The notes beneath the pieces were generated by a model. The model had not been told where the DNA came from and made no database searches. It worked only from the letters and a program-made list of their open reading frames with translations. Source: Bartonella sp. A05 (GTDB taxonomy: Bacteria; Pseudomonadota; Alphaproteobacteria; Rhizobiales; Rhizobiaceae). From it: 64,000 nucleotides of DNA. Below are positions 9,117-20,616 of this stretch, one piece after another. Each line of letters opens with the position of its first letter. Within the stretch, counting starts at the first letter, position 1. The position numbers and the translations under genes are program-made. Where the stretch lies: NCBI RefSeq assembly GCF_026930145.1, contig NZ_JANHOJ010000001.1:1-64000 (forward strand), given 5' to 3'.

Positions 9117-10679
9117 ATGAGTCTAATTAAAAAATTTACAACTGTTGCTTCTGGAACCTTAACGAGTCGCATTTTTGGCTTTGTGCGTGAAATGCTGATG
9201 GCTGCTGCCCTTGGCACAGGTTCTGTTTCCGATGCCTTTAACGCTGCTTTTCGTTTTCCCAACACATTTCGCCGTTTTTTTGCTGAAGGTGCCTTTAATG
9301 CAGCTTTTGTGCCCCTTTTTTCAAAAAAAATTACTGAGGATGGAACAGAAAATGCATGCAAATTTGCAGAAGAGGTTTTTGGCGTTCTGTTTTCACTGCT
9401 TTTACTCTTAACTATTGCTATGGAATTGAGTATGCCTTTTTTAGTACGAACCCTGATTGCACCGGGATTTGTAGAAGATGCAACAAAATTTAATGCCACG
9501 ATTCGTTTTACCGCAATCATGTTTCCCTATTTAACATGTATGTCCTTAGCAGCAATGATGGGAGGAATGCTTAACGCATTGCAACGCTATTTTGTTGCAG
9601 CTATTGCTCCTGTTTTTTTAAATATTATCCTGATTGGCGTACTTGCCTATGCTTGGATTTATCAACTTGATGCTTGGCATATAGGATTAAATCTTTCCTG
9701 GGGCGTCATGGCTGCAGGTCTGCTTCAGCTCATCTTAATTGCAATCGCTTTACGTCAAAGTGGAATGAAAATTTCCTTACGTTTTCCTCATTTCAGCCCC
9801 GATATCCGCCGACTTTTAATTTTAGCATTCCCAGCGGCTATTACAGGAGGAATTACGCAAATTAATTTATTAATTAATACCAATATTGCCTCCAGCCAAT
9901 CTGGAGCTGTATCCTCTCTGGTTTACGCCGATCGTCTTTATCAATTGCCGCTAGGAGTTGTGGGAATCGCCGTTGCTACCGTTCTTTTGCCAGAATTAAC
10001 AAAGACTCTACGTAATAAAAAACACAAAGAAGCCTCTGACTTACAAAACCGTGCTATTGAGCTGACCTTATTTTTAACCTTACCTGCATCAGTCGCTTTT
10101 TTACTTATCTCCAATCCCATTGTCAGTCTGCTTTTTGAGCGCGGCCAATTTACAAGCGAATCAACACACAGTGTTGCACAATTGCTTGGACTTTATGGTT
10201 TAGGTCTTCCAGCTTTTGTTTTAATAAAGGTCTTTATTCCCAGTTTTTTTGCTCGTGAAGATACTAAAACACCTATGATTTTTGCAGGCATTTGCGTTTT
10301 GATCAATATCAGCTTATCTTTAACATTATTCCCCATTTTATCAGCACGTGGTATTGTCATTGCCGAAATTACCTCGGGATGGATTAACACGTTGTTGCTT
10401 TATAGCGTCCTGATCAAACGCGGATATTGGAAATATGATACACAACTAATAAAACGGATTGCTCGCCTGATATTTGCCACTCTCTTGATGGCTGTGATCT
10501 TATATTACGCACTTGGCTTTTTGTCTTTTCCTTTATCCTCACAAGCGCCGTTTTTCTTGCGTGCTGGCACTCTAGCAGGAATAATGATAATCATCATGTC
10601 GGTTTATTTTATCGTATGTTTTTTGCTTGGCACCAGCTCTTTTTCTATTTTGCGCAAAAATTTGAAACAGCATCTATAA
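9117..10679 (+). CDS. murJ: Lipid II flippase MurJ (MviN)
   Basis: A 520-residue polytopic inner-membrane protein of the MOP superfamily that flips lipid II to the periplasm for peptidoglycan synthesis. ATG 9117 (MSLIKKFTTVASGTLTSRI) gives the canonical N-terminus; the longer frame from 9081 begins with a TTG codon and adds 12 atypical residues. Family hallmarks are GFVREMLMAAALG near residue 22 and FRRFFAEGAFNAAFVP near residue 50, followed by about 14 predicted membrane helices. Essential in most bacteria. First gene of a same-strand run with trpS, usp and nfuA. Confidence 0.95.
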   Translation: MSLIKKFTTVASGTLTSRIFGFVREMLMAAALGTGSVSDAFNAAFRFPNTFRRFFAEGAFNAAFVPLFSKKITEDGTENACKFAEEVFGVLFSLLLLLTIAMELSMPFLVRTLIAPGFVEDATKFNATIRFTAIMFPYLTCMSLAAMMGGMLNALQRYFVAAIAPVFLNIILIGVLAYAWIYQLDAWHIGLNLSWGVMAAGLLQLILIAIALRQSGMKISLRFPHFSPDIRRLLILAFPAAITGGITQINLLINTNIASSQSGAVSSLVYADRLYQLPLGVVGIAVATVLLPELTKTLRNKKHKEASDLQNRAIELTLFLTLPASVAFLLISNPIVSLLFERGQFTSESTHSVAQLLGLYGLGLPAFVLIKVFIPSFFAREDTKTPMIFAGICVLINISLSLTLFPILSARGIVIAEITSGWINTLLLYSVLIKRGYWKYDTQLIKRIARLIFATLLMAVILYYALGFLSFPLSSQAPFFLRAGTLAGIMIIIMSVYFIVCFLLGTSSFSILRKNLKQHL

Positions 10680-10761
10680 TCTTTTATTCTTGCTTTCAAA
10701 AGTACGCTTTGCAACAAAATGTAAGTAAATGACATCATTGAGAATTAAGAAAGGCTACCCT

Positions 10762-11832
10762 ATGGATTCTATAAGACCTCTTGTCTTTTCCGGCGTGCAA
10801 CCAAGTGGTAATCTGCATCTTGGTAATTATCTTGGAGCCATCAAGCATTGGGTTGATCTGCAAAGATCCTATCATTGCCTCTACTGTGTTGTCGATATGC
10901 ACGCACTAACAGTTAACCCTGATCCACGTACATTAATAGAATCTACTCGTGCAGTTACAGCAGCCTTTCTAGCAGCAGGAATTGATCCTCAAAAACAAAT
11001 TATTTTCAATCAGTCACAGGTCTTTCAACATGCCGAATTGGCGTGGATCTTGAATTGCATTGCTCGTATTGGCTGGCTCCAGCGTATGACACAATTTAAA
11101 GATAAAGCAGGAAAAAACCGCGAGCAAGCATCACTTGGACTATTCGCCTATCCAAGCCTTATGGCGGCCGATATTCTAGTCTATCGAGCCACACATGTTC
11201 CCGTAGGCGAAGATCAAAAACAACATATTGAACTGACGCGTGATATTGCGCAAAAATTCAACAATGACTATGCTGATCGTATTGCAGAATTAAATTTTGG
11301 TATATCCACTCAGATGGGATTACAAAGCGAGCAAGGCTTTTTTCCAATACCTGAAGCCATCATTGGCGACACAGCTACGCGCGTTATGTCCCTACGTGAT
11401 GGTACAAAAAAAATGTCAAAATCAGATCCTTCAGATTTTTCGCGTATTAATCTGGTTGATGACGCTGATCTTATTGCACAAAAAATACGTAAAGCCAAAA
11501 CAGATTCTGCCCCTCTTCCTGACACACTCACTGCTTTAGAAGGGCGTCCAGAAGTCGATAATTTACTTAATATTTACGCTGCATTGGCAAAAATAAACAA
11601 AGAAAAAGCTCTTTTAGAATTTTCAGGCCAACAATTTTCGTTTTTTAAGTCAGCCCTTGCCGACCTTGTCGTCCATAAACTTGCACCAATAACGCAAGAA
11701 TTACGTCGTCTCCATAAAGACAATGCTTATATTGATTCTGTTTTGCGCGATGGCGCAGAACGTGCTAGTATATTGGCAGAAAACAATATGAAACAAATTC
11801 GTAAAATCGTTGGATTTTTGCACAATACGTAA
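10762..11832 (+). CDS. trpS: Tryptophanyl-tRNA synthetase
   Basis: Class I aminoacyl-tRNA synthetase charging tRNA-Trp, 356 residues. HIGH-equivalent [14 protein letters not shown] near residue 13 and KMSKSD near residue 212. Start chosen at ATG 10762 ([16 protein letters not shown]), preceded by AAGAAAGG at good spacing; the 10729 alternative adds 11 basic residues outside the family pattern. It lies 82 bases after murJ, probably in the same transcript. Confidence 0.96.
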   Translation: MDSIRPLVFSGVQPSGNLHLGNYLGAIKHWVDLQRSYHCLYCVVDMHALTVNPDPRTLIESTRAVTAAFLAAGIDPQKQIIFNQSQVFQHAELAWILNCIARIGWLQRMTQFKDKAGKNREQASLGLFAYPSLMAADILVYRATHVPVGEDQKQHIELTRDIAQKFNNDYADRIAELNFGISTQMGLQSEQGFFPIPEAIIGDTATRVMSLRDGTKKMSKSDPSDFSRINLVDDADLIAQKIRKAKTDSAPLPDTLTALEGRPEVDNLLNIYAALAKINKEKALLEFSGQQFSFFKSALADLVVHKLAPITQELRRLHKDNAYIDSVLRDGAERASILAENNMKQIRKIVGFLHNT

Positions 11833-11874
11833 AAGAAAAAAGCTTTAACTTTAAAAAAGTAGAACTAAAACCTC

Positions 11875-12366
11875 ATGGTCTCTAAACGAAAAAATTGTGA
11901 AACAGATCACAGACGAAAAATTTTGGTCATTATTGATAACACACAGGAATGCCGGCGTGCGGTTTCTTTTGCTGCGCAACATGCTAAAAATACCAATAGA
12001 ACATTGATGTTACTTTCTGTCATTGACAGTTCAGAATTTCAGCATTTTCTAGGCGTAAATGAAATTATGCGGACTGAAGCAACACAAAATGCCTCCATGA
12101 TTTTGCAACAAATAGCTGACGAGATGCGCACCACCAAAACCCTCGAAGTAGAAGGAATTGTGCGTGAAGGCAAAAAAATTGATGAAATTCTCAAACTGAT
12201 TGACGAAGATCGAGATATCGCTATCATTGTTTTAGCTGCTAGTGGAAGTACAGAAGGACCAGGGCCACTTGTCCAATCAATTGCTAATCGGGGCGGAACT
12301 TTTTCTATTCCCGTCACCATCATTCCTAGTGGTCTTGCGGATGAAGACATTGAAACCGTTGCTTAA
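11875..12366 (+). CDS. Universal stress protein (UspA family)
   Basis: A 163-residue cytosolic alpha/beta protein with one Usp domain. It opens RRKILVIIDNTQECRRAVSFAAQHA (beta1-alpha1) and ends with an IVLAASGSTEGPGPLVQSIA segment in place of the canonical G-2x-G-9x-G-S/T ATP loop, so nucleotide binding is uncertain. Position between trpS and nfuA is conserved in Rhizobiales. The ribosome binding site is weak, and translation may rely on the trpS transcript. Confidence 0.9.
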   Translation: MVSKRKNCETDHRRKILVIIDNTQECRRAVSFAAQHAKNTNRTLMLLSVIDSSEFQHFLGVNEIMRTEATQNASMILQQIADEMRTTKTLEVEGIVREGKKIDEILKLIDEDRDIAIIVLAASGSTEGPGPLVQSIANRGGTFSIPVTIIPSGLADEDIETVA

Positions 12367-12419
12367 TATACTTTTTCATCAATTATCCTCCTAAACCCTG
12401 AACAATAAAAGGATACAGT

Positions 12420-13007
12420 ATGTTTATTCAAACTGAAATCACGCCCAACCCTGCAACACTCAAATTTCTACCAGGCCGCGTAATCCTTACCGAAGGCGTA
12501 TTGGAGTTTCGGGACAGTGAAAAAGCCGCTATAAATTCACCTTTAGCTGCTAAGCTATTTAAAATTCCAAATGTTAGCGGTGTTTTTTTGGGATATGATT
12601 TCATTACCGTGACAAAAAATGACGGTGAATGGCAACATCTCAAACCAGCCATTTTAGGCACAATTATGGAACATTTTCTTTCCGATGATCCAGTTGTGAC
12701 CACAAGTGCAAATACACAAATGCGAACGCATACACTTAATGAAGAATTTTATGATGAAAAAGATGCTGATATTGTTGCAACAATCAAAGATTTGCTAGAA
12801 ACGCGGGTTCGCCCAGCAGTTGCTAATGATGGTGGAGATATTACTTTCTGTGGTTTTGAAAATGGCACTGTTTACCTCAATATGCGAGGTTCTTGCGCTG
12901 GATGCCCATCATCAACGGCTACACTTAAACATGGTATTGAAAATCTGCTACGGCATTTCATTCCAGAAGTTTTGAGTGTTGAAGCCATGCCGCAACAGAT
13001 CAAATGA
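12420..13007 (+). CDS. nfuA: Nfu-type iron-sulfur cluster carrier
   Basis: A 195-residue Fe-S carrier that passes clusters to apo-proteins. N-terminal Nfu_N domain (MFIQTEITPNPATLKFLPGR...), then a C-terminal NifU-like domain with the cluster-binding CAGCPSS (CxxC) near residue 158. This is the mitochondrial NFU1/alphaproteobacterial layout, not the E. coli NfuA layout with an A-type N-domain. AAAAGGA lies 8 bases before the ATG. Last gene of the murJ run; many Rhizobiales continue with tsaB/rimI here, but a long gap follows instead. Confidence 0.92.
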   Translation: MFIQTEITPNPATLKFLPGRVILTEGVLEFRDSEKAAINSPLAAKLFKIPNVSGVFLGYDFITVTKNDGEWQHLKPAILGTIMEHFLSDDPVVTTSANTQMRTHTLNEEFYDEKDADIVATIKDLLETRVRPAVANDGGDITFCGFENGTVYLNMRGSCAGCPSSTATLKHGIENLLRHFIPEVLSVEAMPQQIK

Positions 13008-13956
13008 AACATTGAAACTGCTCTAACAAATACAAATCAAAAATCTATCTATATTCAATACCAGAAACGGGCACCCAAAATATGCATAATACGGAAGCAT
13101 TCGAAACAAATAACTGGAGGAAACTATCGTATAATAGATAGTTCACGGACATCCGACTTCATTTTTTTTTGTACTAACAAAGCATATATGATAATTGCAC
13201 CTTAGCTCCATAAATTATACATCTGAGAAAGTGTTCACATTCTTGGGTATTTTTGCGACCGCGCGTTATATGCGTATGATGTTATTATTTACGATAATAG
13301 TTGCTCTGCATCTGCACAATACTAATTTTTTAAGGTTCATAATTCTTATAAAGCATTCTCAGAAGTGCCCCAAATTTCGGAATAGGTGTATACCATTCTG
13401 GAAAGTTAAAATATACTGAGAAAAATCAGTGTATCTGTCCGAACGCGTATACAAAAACCAACAAAAGACTTTCACTTGCCTATTAAGTAAATAAACACTT
13501 AATAATATTATCCAATAAACCACACAGAAAAACCGTAGAATGGGTGGATAACATCAAATAAAATTTTTCTGCTCTCAAACAAAAAAGGAGAGAGAAACAA
13601 TTTTCACACCTAGACAAGAAAAAATCACAAAGAAATCGTTCAAATCACAAGAACGTTCTCATCAAAAAAATCTGTTTTTTCTAACATACTGATGAATAAT
13701 CCTTATGATCTAAGATAAAACCATTTAAAAAACCGATGAGAGACAATAAATCTTAAAACACAAAACAATATCCATGCAACACCTTAAAAAGTAATACCGT
13801 AACAGCATATGAAATCAAAGATATTCTTATATTGATCAGAATTACTCAAACCAAACCATTTTATCACGCTGTTTAGTCATACCTAAAGATAACTTAAGAA
13901 AGCTTTCGCTGGAGAAATCTCCTAAACCAAATGAGCAAAGTCTGATCAAACGGAAA
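13008..13956. other. 950 bp gene-free stretch
   Basis: AT-rich, with no convincing coding frame; a 74-codon frame at 13195-13419 lacks a ribosome binding site and family-like features. No RNA gene or terminator hairpin with a T-run was recognised. Confidence 0.5.
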
Positions 13957-14304
13957 TCAATCACATTTTTTCACAAATTCCGACTTTAAGGCTATTTGAC
14001 CAATACCGGGCATTTTGCAGTCAATATTATGATCGCTATCTACCAAACGGATATTTTTAACCTTCGTACCACTCTTTAAAACAAATGCGGATCCTTTTAC
14101 TTTAAGATCTTTAATAACCATAATACTATTACCATTTTCCAAACGACGACCATTGGCATCATAGATAGAATCTAAAATGGAGATATCCTCATTCTTTTGT
14201 GGCCATTCATGCGCACACTCAGGACAAATAAAATTGTTACCTTCTTCATACGTATAAAAACCACCACACTGAGGACATTTTGGCAACTGGTTCATATATT
14301 CCAT
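13957..14304 (-). CDS. PhnA/YjdM-family zinc-ribbon protein
   Basis: A 115-residue protein with an N-terminal zinc ribbon (CPQCGG near residue 10, CPEC near residue 28) followed by the PhnA core: [23 protein letters not shown] and a [20 protein letters not shown]-terminus. The historical 'alkylphosphonate uptake' name comes from the E. coli locus; no phosphonate genes are near, and the biochemical role is unsettled. Start could be Met1 or Met4 (MNQLPKC). Confidence 0.9.
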   Translation of the reverse strand: MEYMNQLPKCPQCGGFYTYEEGNNFICPECAHEWPQKNEDISILDSIYDANGRRLENGNSIMVIKDLKVKGSAFVLKSGTKVKNIRLVDSDHNIDCKMPGIGQIALKSEFVKKCD

Positions 14305-14461
14305 CTTTTATTCAAGAAATAATAATTCATCACAAATATAGAACACATAATAAGAATGACTCATTATCCATTGCTAAGATAAAACATCCCTATGTGTAAA
14401 ATAAATACTCATTAATAAAATAAAATATCTGTTAGAATATTTTTCAATATATTGAGAATAT

Positions 14462-14487
14462 AAAAAAACGGGCGACTGGGCCCGTTT
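14462..14487 (-). terminator. Rho-independent terminator of groES-groEL
   Basis: Perfect 8 bp stem AAACGGGC/GCCCGTTT (14466-14487) around a 6-base loop, followed on the minus strand by a run of Ts (plus-strand A-run 14462-14468). It lies 45 bases after the groEL stop codon. Confidence 0.9.
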
Positions 14488-14491
14488 CCTT

Positions 14492-14527
14492 GTTCATGTT
14501 TGCATCAAAGTTCATGTTTGCATCAAA
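14492..14527. repeat. Two perfect tandem 18-mers behind groEL
   Basis: GTTCATGTTTGCATCAAA occurs at 14492-14509 and again, without a gap, at 14510-14527. The copies fill the space between the groEL stop codon and the terminator. Probably a recent slippage duplication. Confidence 0.85.
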
Positions 14528-14531
14528 GGGC

Positions 14532-16184
<1,653 letters not shown>

Positions 16185-16240
16185 TTAATTTCTCCTTGGA
16201 GTTGTCCCAAATAGTACAAAATGAAATATGAGAATCTGGA

Positions 16241-16537
16241 TTATCCCAAAATTCCCATAATATCAGATTCTTTCATGATTAAGAGGTCTTCACCATTAAT
16301 CTTAACTTCGGTTCCAGACCATTTTCCAAACAAGATGCGATCTCCTGTTTTAACTTCTAGTGGTACACGATTCCCATTATCATCAAGAGCACCATTGCCA
16401 ACAGCAATGACTTCACCTTCTTGAGGTTTTTCTTTTGCTGTATCGGGGATGATAATCCCACCAGCCGTCTTATTTTCAGATTCAACCCGACGAACAACGA
16501 CACGATCGTGAAGTGGGCGGAATTGTATGTTAGCCAT
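16241..16537 (-). CDS. groES: Co-chaperonin GroES (Hsp10)
   Basis: A 98-residue lid of the GroEL chamber: [33 protein letters not shown] at residues about 5-37 includes the mobile loop, and [19 protein letters not shown] is the C-terminal strand set. First gene of the operon; the start is fixed by the conserved N-terminus and an AAGGAT site upstream. Confidence 0.98.
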   Translation of the reverse strand: MANIQFRPLHDRVVVRRVESENKTAGGIIIPDTAKEKPQEGEVIAVGNGALDDNGNRVPLEVKTGDRILFGKWSGTEVKINGEDLLIMKESDIMGILG

Positions 16538-16586
16538 GTTCTAAATCCTTAAAACTTAATATAACGGAATTAATCTTAAGTTCTTG

Positions 16587-16613
16587 CTAGCACTCACATT
16601 GGAAGAATGCTAA
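16587..16613 (-). promoter_or_regulatory. CIRCE operator (HrcA binding site)
   Basis: Read on the minus strand: TTAGCATTC, 9-base spacer, GAGTGCTAG. Against the consensus TTAGCACTC-N9-GAGTGCTAA each arm has one mismatch and the spacer is exactly 9. It sits just downstream of the -10 box, where HrcA would block transcription and release on heat shock. Confidence 0.92.
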
Positions 16614-16623
16614 CATATTTCGG

Positions 16624-16652
16624 AATATAAAAACGCCACTCTACAATGTCAA
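16624..16652 (-). promoter_or_regulatory. groESL promoter (sigma70 type)
   Basis: On the minus strand, TTGACA (16652-16647), 17-base spacer, TATATT (16629-16624): a near-consensus housekeeping promoter. The -35 is preceded by C, giving the CTTG that alphaproteobacterial RpoH also prefers, so dual use is possible. CIRCE begins 10 bases after the -10 box. Confidence 0.85.
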
Positions 16653-16748
16653 GAATTCTATTATAAAAATTAATTTCCGTATGCTTTGCAATTGTGTCGC
16701 TTTCTTTTATTCTAACAGTATTTACATAAACATACAAAGGATTTTACC

Positions 16749-18137
16749 ATGGTTGAAACCCGTCAAGAAAGCGATAGTTTTGGAACCATTTCAGTACGTC
16801 AAGATCGTTATTGGGGAGCTCAAACTGAACGTTCCTTACATAATTTTGATATTGGCACAGAAAAGCAACCTCTTGCCTTAATCTATGCTTTAAGTCTCAT
16901 CAAAAAAGCGGCAGCTCTTGTGAATATGGGAAAAGGTAAACTTCCGCAAAACATAGGGAAAGCGATCATCACTGCTGCCGATGAAGTATTAGCCGGCGCA
17001 TTTGACACACATTTTCCACTCTCTGTTTGGCAAACAGGTTCTGGTACACAAAGCAATATGAATGTCAACGAGGTCATTGCCAATCGTGCCAGTGTACTTT
17101 TAGGGGGAACACTTGGCAATAAAGAACCGGTTCATCCCAACGACCACGTGAATATGAGTCAATCGTCAAACGATTCCTTTCCCACAGCGATTCACATTGC
17201 CACAACTCTGCAAACACGCCAACATTTGTTGCCAATCCTGAATACTCTTATCACCGCTCTACAAGAAAAAGAGAAAGAATTTGCAAATATCATCAAAATT
17301 GGACGCACACACACCCAAGACGCAACTCCCCTCACTCTGGGACAAGAATTTTCAGGCTACCGAGCCGCACTAGAAGCCAACTACAAACGAATTGAAATGG
17401 CTCTTGCCGATGTTCAAATGCTTGCCCAAGGTGGTACAGCCGTTGGAACAGGTCTCAATGCGCCACAAGGCTTTGACACTGCATTTGCCGAAACAATTAG
17501 CTCACTCACAGGAGAAACATTCAAAACTGCTAATAATAAATTTGAAGCCCTCGCGCACCATGGAGCTCTTGCACATTTCCATGGAAGCCTAAATGCACTG
17601 GCAGCCGATCTCTTCAAAATTGCAAATGACATTCGTTTTCTAGGATCAGGGCCGCGTTCAGGCTTAGGCGAACTAAGCCTACCAGAAAATGAGCCAGGTT
17701 CTTCCATCATGCCAGGGAAAGTAAACCCCACGCAATGTGAAGCATTAACCATGGTTGCGTGCCAAGTATTTGGCAACCACACTAGTGTAACTTTTGCTGC
17801 TAGCCAAGGTCATTTTGAACTCAACACTTATAAACCACTGATCGGTTATAATGTTTTGCAATCTCTTACTCTCTTGGGTGATGCTATGCGCTCTTTTGAC
17901 ACACATTGCATCAAGGGATTACATGCCAATCAAAACCATATTCAGGAACTTATGGAACGCTCTCTCATGTTGGTAACCGCTCTTACACCAGAAATTGGTT
18001 ATGAGAAAGCAGCTGAAATTGCCAAAAGAGCCCATAAAAATGGCACAACTTTACGTGCTGAAGCTTTGAAAGCTGGTATTTCTGAAACTGATTATGATCG
18101 CCTAGTTGATCCTCAAAAAATGATTCACCCACAATAA
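16749..18137 (+). CDS. fumC: Fumarate hydratase class II
   Basis: TCA-cycle enzyme interconverting fumarate and malate, cytosolic homotetramer, iron-independent. 462 residues; [14 protein letters not shown] near residue 98, [13 protein letters not shown] near residue 140 and the superfamily signature [11 protein letters not shown] near residue 318, including the catalytic Ser loop. Start ATG 16749 is preceded by AAAGGA. Monocistronic, divergent from groES and convergent with pgm. Confidence 0.97.
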   Translation: MVETRQESDSFGTISVRQDRYWGAQTERSLHNFDIGTEKQPLALIYALSLIKKAAALVNMGKGKLPQNIGKAIITAADEVLAGAFDTHFPLSVWQTGSGTQSNMNVNEVIANRASVLLGGTLGNKEPVHPNDHVNMSQSSNDSFPTAIHIATTLQTRQHLLPILNTLITALQEKEKEFANIIKIGRTHTQDATPLTLGQEFSGYRAALEANYKRIEMALADVQMLAQGGTAVGTGLNAPQGFDTAFAETISSLTGETFKTANNKFEALAHHGALAHFHGSLNALAADLFKIANDIRFLGSGPRSGLGELSLPENEPGSSIMPGKVNPTQCEALTMVACQVFGNHTSVTFAASQGHFELNTYKPLIGYNVLQSLTLLGDAMRSFDTHCIKGLHANQNHIQELMERSLMLVTALTPEIGYEKAAEIAKRAHKNGTTLRAEALKAGISETDYDRLVDPQKMIHPQ

Positions 18138-18171
18138 ACGATGTTTATGGCATAGTCTTATAGCATAATGT

Positions 18172-19800
18172 CTATGTCATAATATCGGGCCATTCACGAC
18201 CTAAGTGTTTTTTTATGTTCAATAACTTAAAGGTCGCTCGTTGCAGAGGCTGGAGAGCTTTTTGCGTATCTTGGTTGTGTTTACGCGGATCATCTTCATA
18301 TTGCTCAAGATAGAGCCGTATGGTTGCTCCTACCGTTCCCGTTCCAGATAAACGTACCACCAGCCGTGCACCATTATCAAAAAAAATGCGCACCCCGTGC
18401 CGCGTGCTGATGCTGTTATCAATTGGATCATGATAGACAAAATCATCTGCACTTTCGACCGTCAATCCAGCGATTTTCGTTCCTGCCTGCGGCAATTGTG
18501 CATATAATTGTTCCATCATCGCAGAAGCTTTTTGAGCATCAACCTTTTCATAGTCGTAGCGTGAATAATAAAAGCGTCCATAATTGTGCCAATGCTGTTG
18601 AGCAATTTGCGCCACAGTTTTCCGTGTTATGGCTAAAAGGTTTAACCAAAACAACACTGCCCACAAACCATCTTTTTCACGCACATGGTTAGATCCCGTT
18701 CCAAAACTTTCCTCACCACAAAAGGTCACCTTCCCAGCATCCAAAAGCGTACCAAAAAATTTCCATCCTGTTGGGGTTTCAAAAAAATTCAATCCCTCTT
18801 TTTCAGCAACCCGATCAGCAGCACGCCCAGTCGGCATAGAACGGGCAATTCCTACAATTCCCTGACGATAGCCTTTTATCAAATGCGCATTAGCAGTCAT
18901 AATAGCAAGTGAATCGGAAGGCGTAATAAATTGTTTGCGGCCGATAATGAGATTACGATCACCGTCTCCGTCAGAAGCGGCTCCAAGATCAGGCCCTTGA
19001 TCAGACATTAACAAGCAATAAAGCTCTTTTGCATGAACCAAATTCGGGTCTGGATGACATCCTCCAAAATCCGGTAAAGGAAGAGCATTAACCACCGTTC
19101 CCTGAGGAAAACCTAAGCATTTTTCAAAAATTTCTTGCGCATAAGGACCTGTCACTGCATGCATCGCGTCAAATTGCAAGGTTAAACCTTCTGCAACTGC
19201 TTGAGCAATACAATCAAAATCAAAAATCTCTTGCATCAAAGCAACATAATCCGCCACAGGATCGATAATTTCCACCTGCATAGATTCTATAAAGGTTTTT
19301 CCTTCTTTTTCTAAATCGATATCTGGAGCCTCAACAATTTTATAAGAAGAAAGACGTTGTGATGTTGCAAAGATAGCATCACACAAAGCATTGGGAGCAG
19401 GACCACCATTGGAAATATTATATTTTATACCACAATCACCATTTGGACCACCAGGATTGTGGCTCGCTGATAAAATAATACCGCCATGCGCATGATATTT
19501 ACGAATAAGATGCGAGACAGCAGGCGTGGATAAAAGGCCACTTCTCCCGACTTTAACGCAACCGACCCCATTACCTGCCGCTATTTTCAAAACAATTTGA
19601 ATAAGTGTGCGATTAAAATAGCGTCCATCACCACCAAGAATCAACATTCCTCCTTCAAGAGATTCAATGTTATTAAAAATAGATTGAATAAAATTTTCAA
19701 CATAATGGGGCTGTTGAAAAATCGACACCCTTTTACGCAAACCAGAAGTGCCAGGCTTTTGGTCATCAAAAGCCGTTGTTAAAACCGTGGTGATAGTCAT
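18172..19800 (-). CDS. pgm: Phosphoglucomutase (alpha-D-glucose type)
   Basis: Interconverts glucose-1-P and glucose-6-P for envelope glycan synthesis and central metabolism. 542 residues, four-domain alpha-D-phosphohexomutase. Catalytic phosphoserine in SASHNPGGPNGDCGIKYN (about residue 122), metal-binding loop DGDGDRN near residue 288, sugar-binding GEESFGTGSNH near residue 362, and the C-terminal phosphate loop RLSGTGT. Length and motifs match the proteobacterial Pgm/PgmA family. Ends 34 bases from the fumC stop, convergent. Confidence 0.96.
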   Translation of the reverse strand: MTITTVLTTAFDDQKPGTSGLRKRVSIFQQPHYVENFIQSIFNNIESLEGGMLILGGDGRYFNRTLIQIVLKIAAGNGVGCVKVGRSGLLSTPAVSHLIRKYHAHGGIILSASHNPGGPNGDCGIKYNISNGGPAPNALCDAIFATSQRLSSYKIVEAPDIDLEKEGKTFIESMQVEIIDPVADYVALMQEIFDFDCIAQAVAEGLTLQFDAMHAVTGPYAQEIFEKCLGFPQGTVVNALPLPDFGGCHPDPNLVHAKELYCLLMSDQGPDLGAASDGDGDRNLIIGRKQFITPSDSLAIMTANAHLIKGYRQGIVGIARSMPTGRAADRVAEKEGLNFFETPTGWKFFGTLLDAGKVTFCGEESFGTGSNHVREKDGLWAVLFWLNLLAITRKTVAQIAQQHWHNYGRFYYSRYDYEKVDAQKASAMMEQLYAQLPQAGTKIAGLTVESADDFVYHDPIDNSISTRHGVRIFFDNGARLVVRLSGTGTVGATIRLYLEQYEDDPRKHNQDTQKALQPLQRATFKLLNIKKHLGREWPDIMT

Positions 19801-19973
19801 GATGATGCCTTCATATCATTTCACTCGATCTTAGAACAAGCAACTGCAAAATCGATGATTAAATTCTGCTTGACGATAGCATAAAATACTTGCAAACTTA
19901 TTTACAATTAAAGTGTATACTGACATAAAAAAACTGTAAAAAAAAATGCCCAAAGAAAAACAGGAGCATAATT

Positions 19974-20498
19974 ATGATTGAAAGAAAAGTTCCAGACGTG
20001 ACATTCCGTACGCGTGTGCGTGATGAGTCAGTAGGTGGAAGTAATCCTTACCGATGGCAAGATGTCAACAGTGATGCTTATTTTAAAGGAAAACGCGTTA
20101 TTCTTTTTTCTCTTCCTGGAGCATTTACACCTACGTGCTCAACTTTCCAGCTCCCTGACTTTGAAAAACTCTTTGATGAATTTAAACAAATTGGCATTGA
20201 TGATATTTATTGCATTTCCGTCAATGATGCTTTTGTCATGAATGCTTGGGGGAAACAGCAAAACATTAAAAATGTGAAATTGATTCCCGATGGTTCAGGG
20301 GAATTTACACGCAAAATGGGAATGTTGGTTACCAAAGACAATGTTGGCTTTGGGATGCGGTCATGGCGTTATGCTGCTGTTATTAATGATGGTGTCATTG
20401 AAAAATGGTTTGAAGAAGAAGGTTTTTCAGATAATTGCGCTCAAGACCCTTATGGTGTATCATCACCGCAAAATATTTTAAAAGCACTTAAAGGCTAA
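19974..20498 (+). CDS. Peroxiredoxin (Prx5/AhpE-like)
   Basis: A 174-residue thiol peroxidase reducing peroxides in the cytosol. Peroxidatic Cys55 lies in PGAFTPTCST, the Prx5-family motif, and the conserved Arg is in the GMRSWRYAAV segment. Further Cys residues occur near 77 and 155; which, if any, resolves cannot be told. Ribosome binding site AGGAG 8 bases before the ATG. Relevant to oxidative stress inside host cells (inference). A strong terminator follows. Confidence 0.93.
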   Translation: MIERKVPDVTFRTRVRDESVGGSNPYRWQDVNSDAYFKGKRVILFSLPGAFTPTCSTFQLPDFEKLFDEFKQIGIDDIYCISVNDAFVMNAWGKQQNIKNVKLIPDGSGEFTRKMGMLVTKDNVGFGMRSWRYAAVINDGVIEKWFEEEGFSDNCAQDPYGVSSPQNILKALKG

Positions 20499-20520
20499 TA
20501 TTTAAACAAAAAAGCTTTTT

Positions 20521-20564
20521 CAAACGGCACGAACCTTTTTGCAAAAAGAGTTTTGTGCCGTTTG
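20521..20564. terminator. Strong hairpin terminator between peroxiredoxin gene and hisS
   Basis: Perfect 10 bp stem CAAACGGCAC/GTGCCGTTTG with a smaller nested hairpin (CTTTTTGCAAAAAG) in the loop, followed by TATTTTAT. It lies between two convergent genes and probably serves both. Confidence 0.85.
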
Positions 20565-20616
20565 TATTTTATAGATTTCTTTATGGAAAAATGCACAGCT
20601 AAAACTCATCACAGTG

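Noticed and set aside
9035-9520. 161-codon minus-strand frame opposite murJ
   Set aside because: Antisense shadow of a conserved gene.
13195-13419. 74-codon frame in the gap after nfuA
   Set aside because: No ribosome binding site and unlikely composition.
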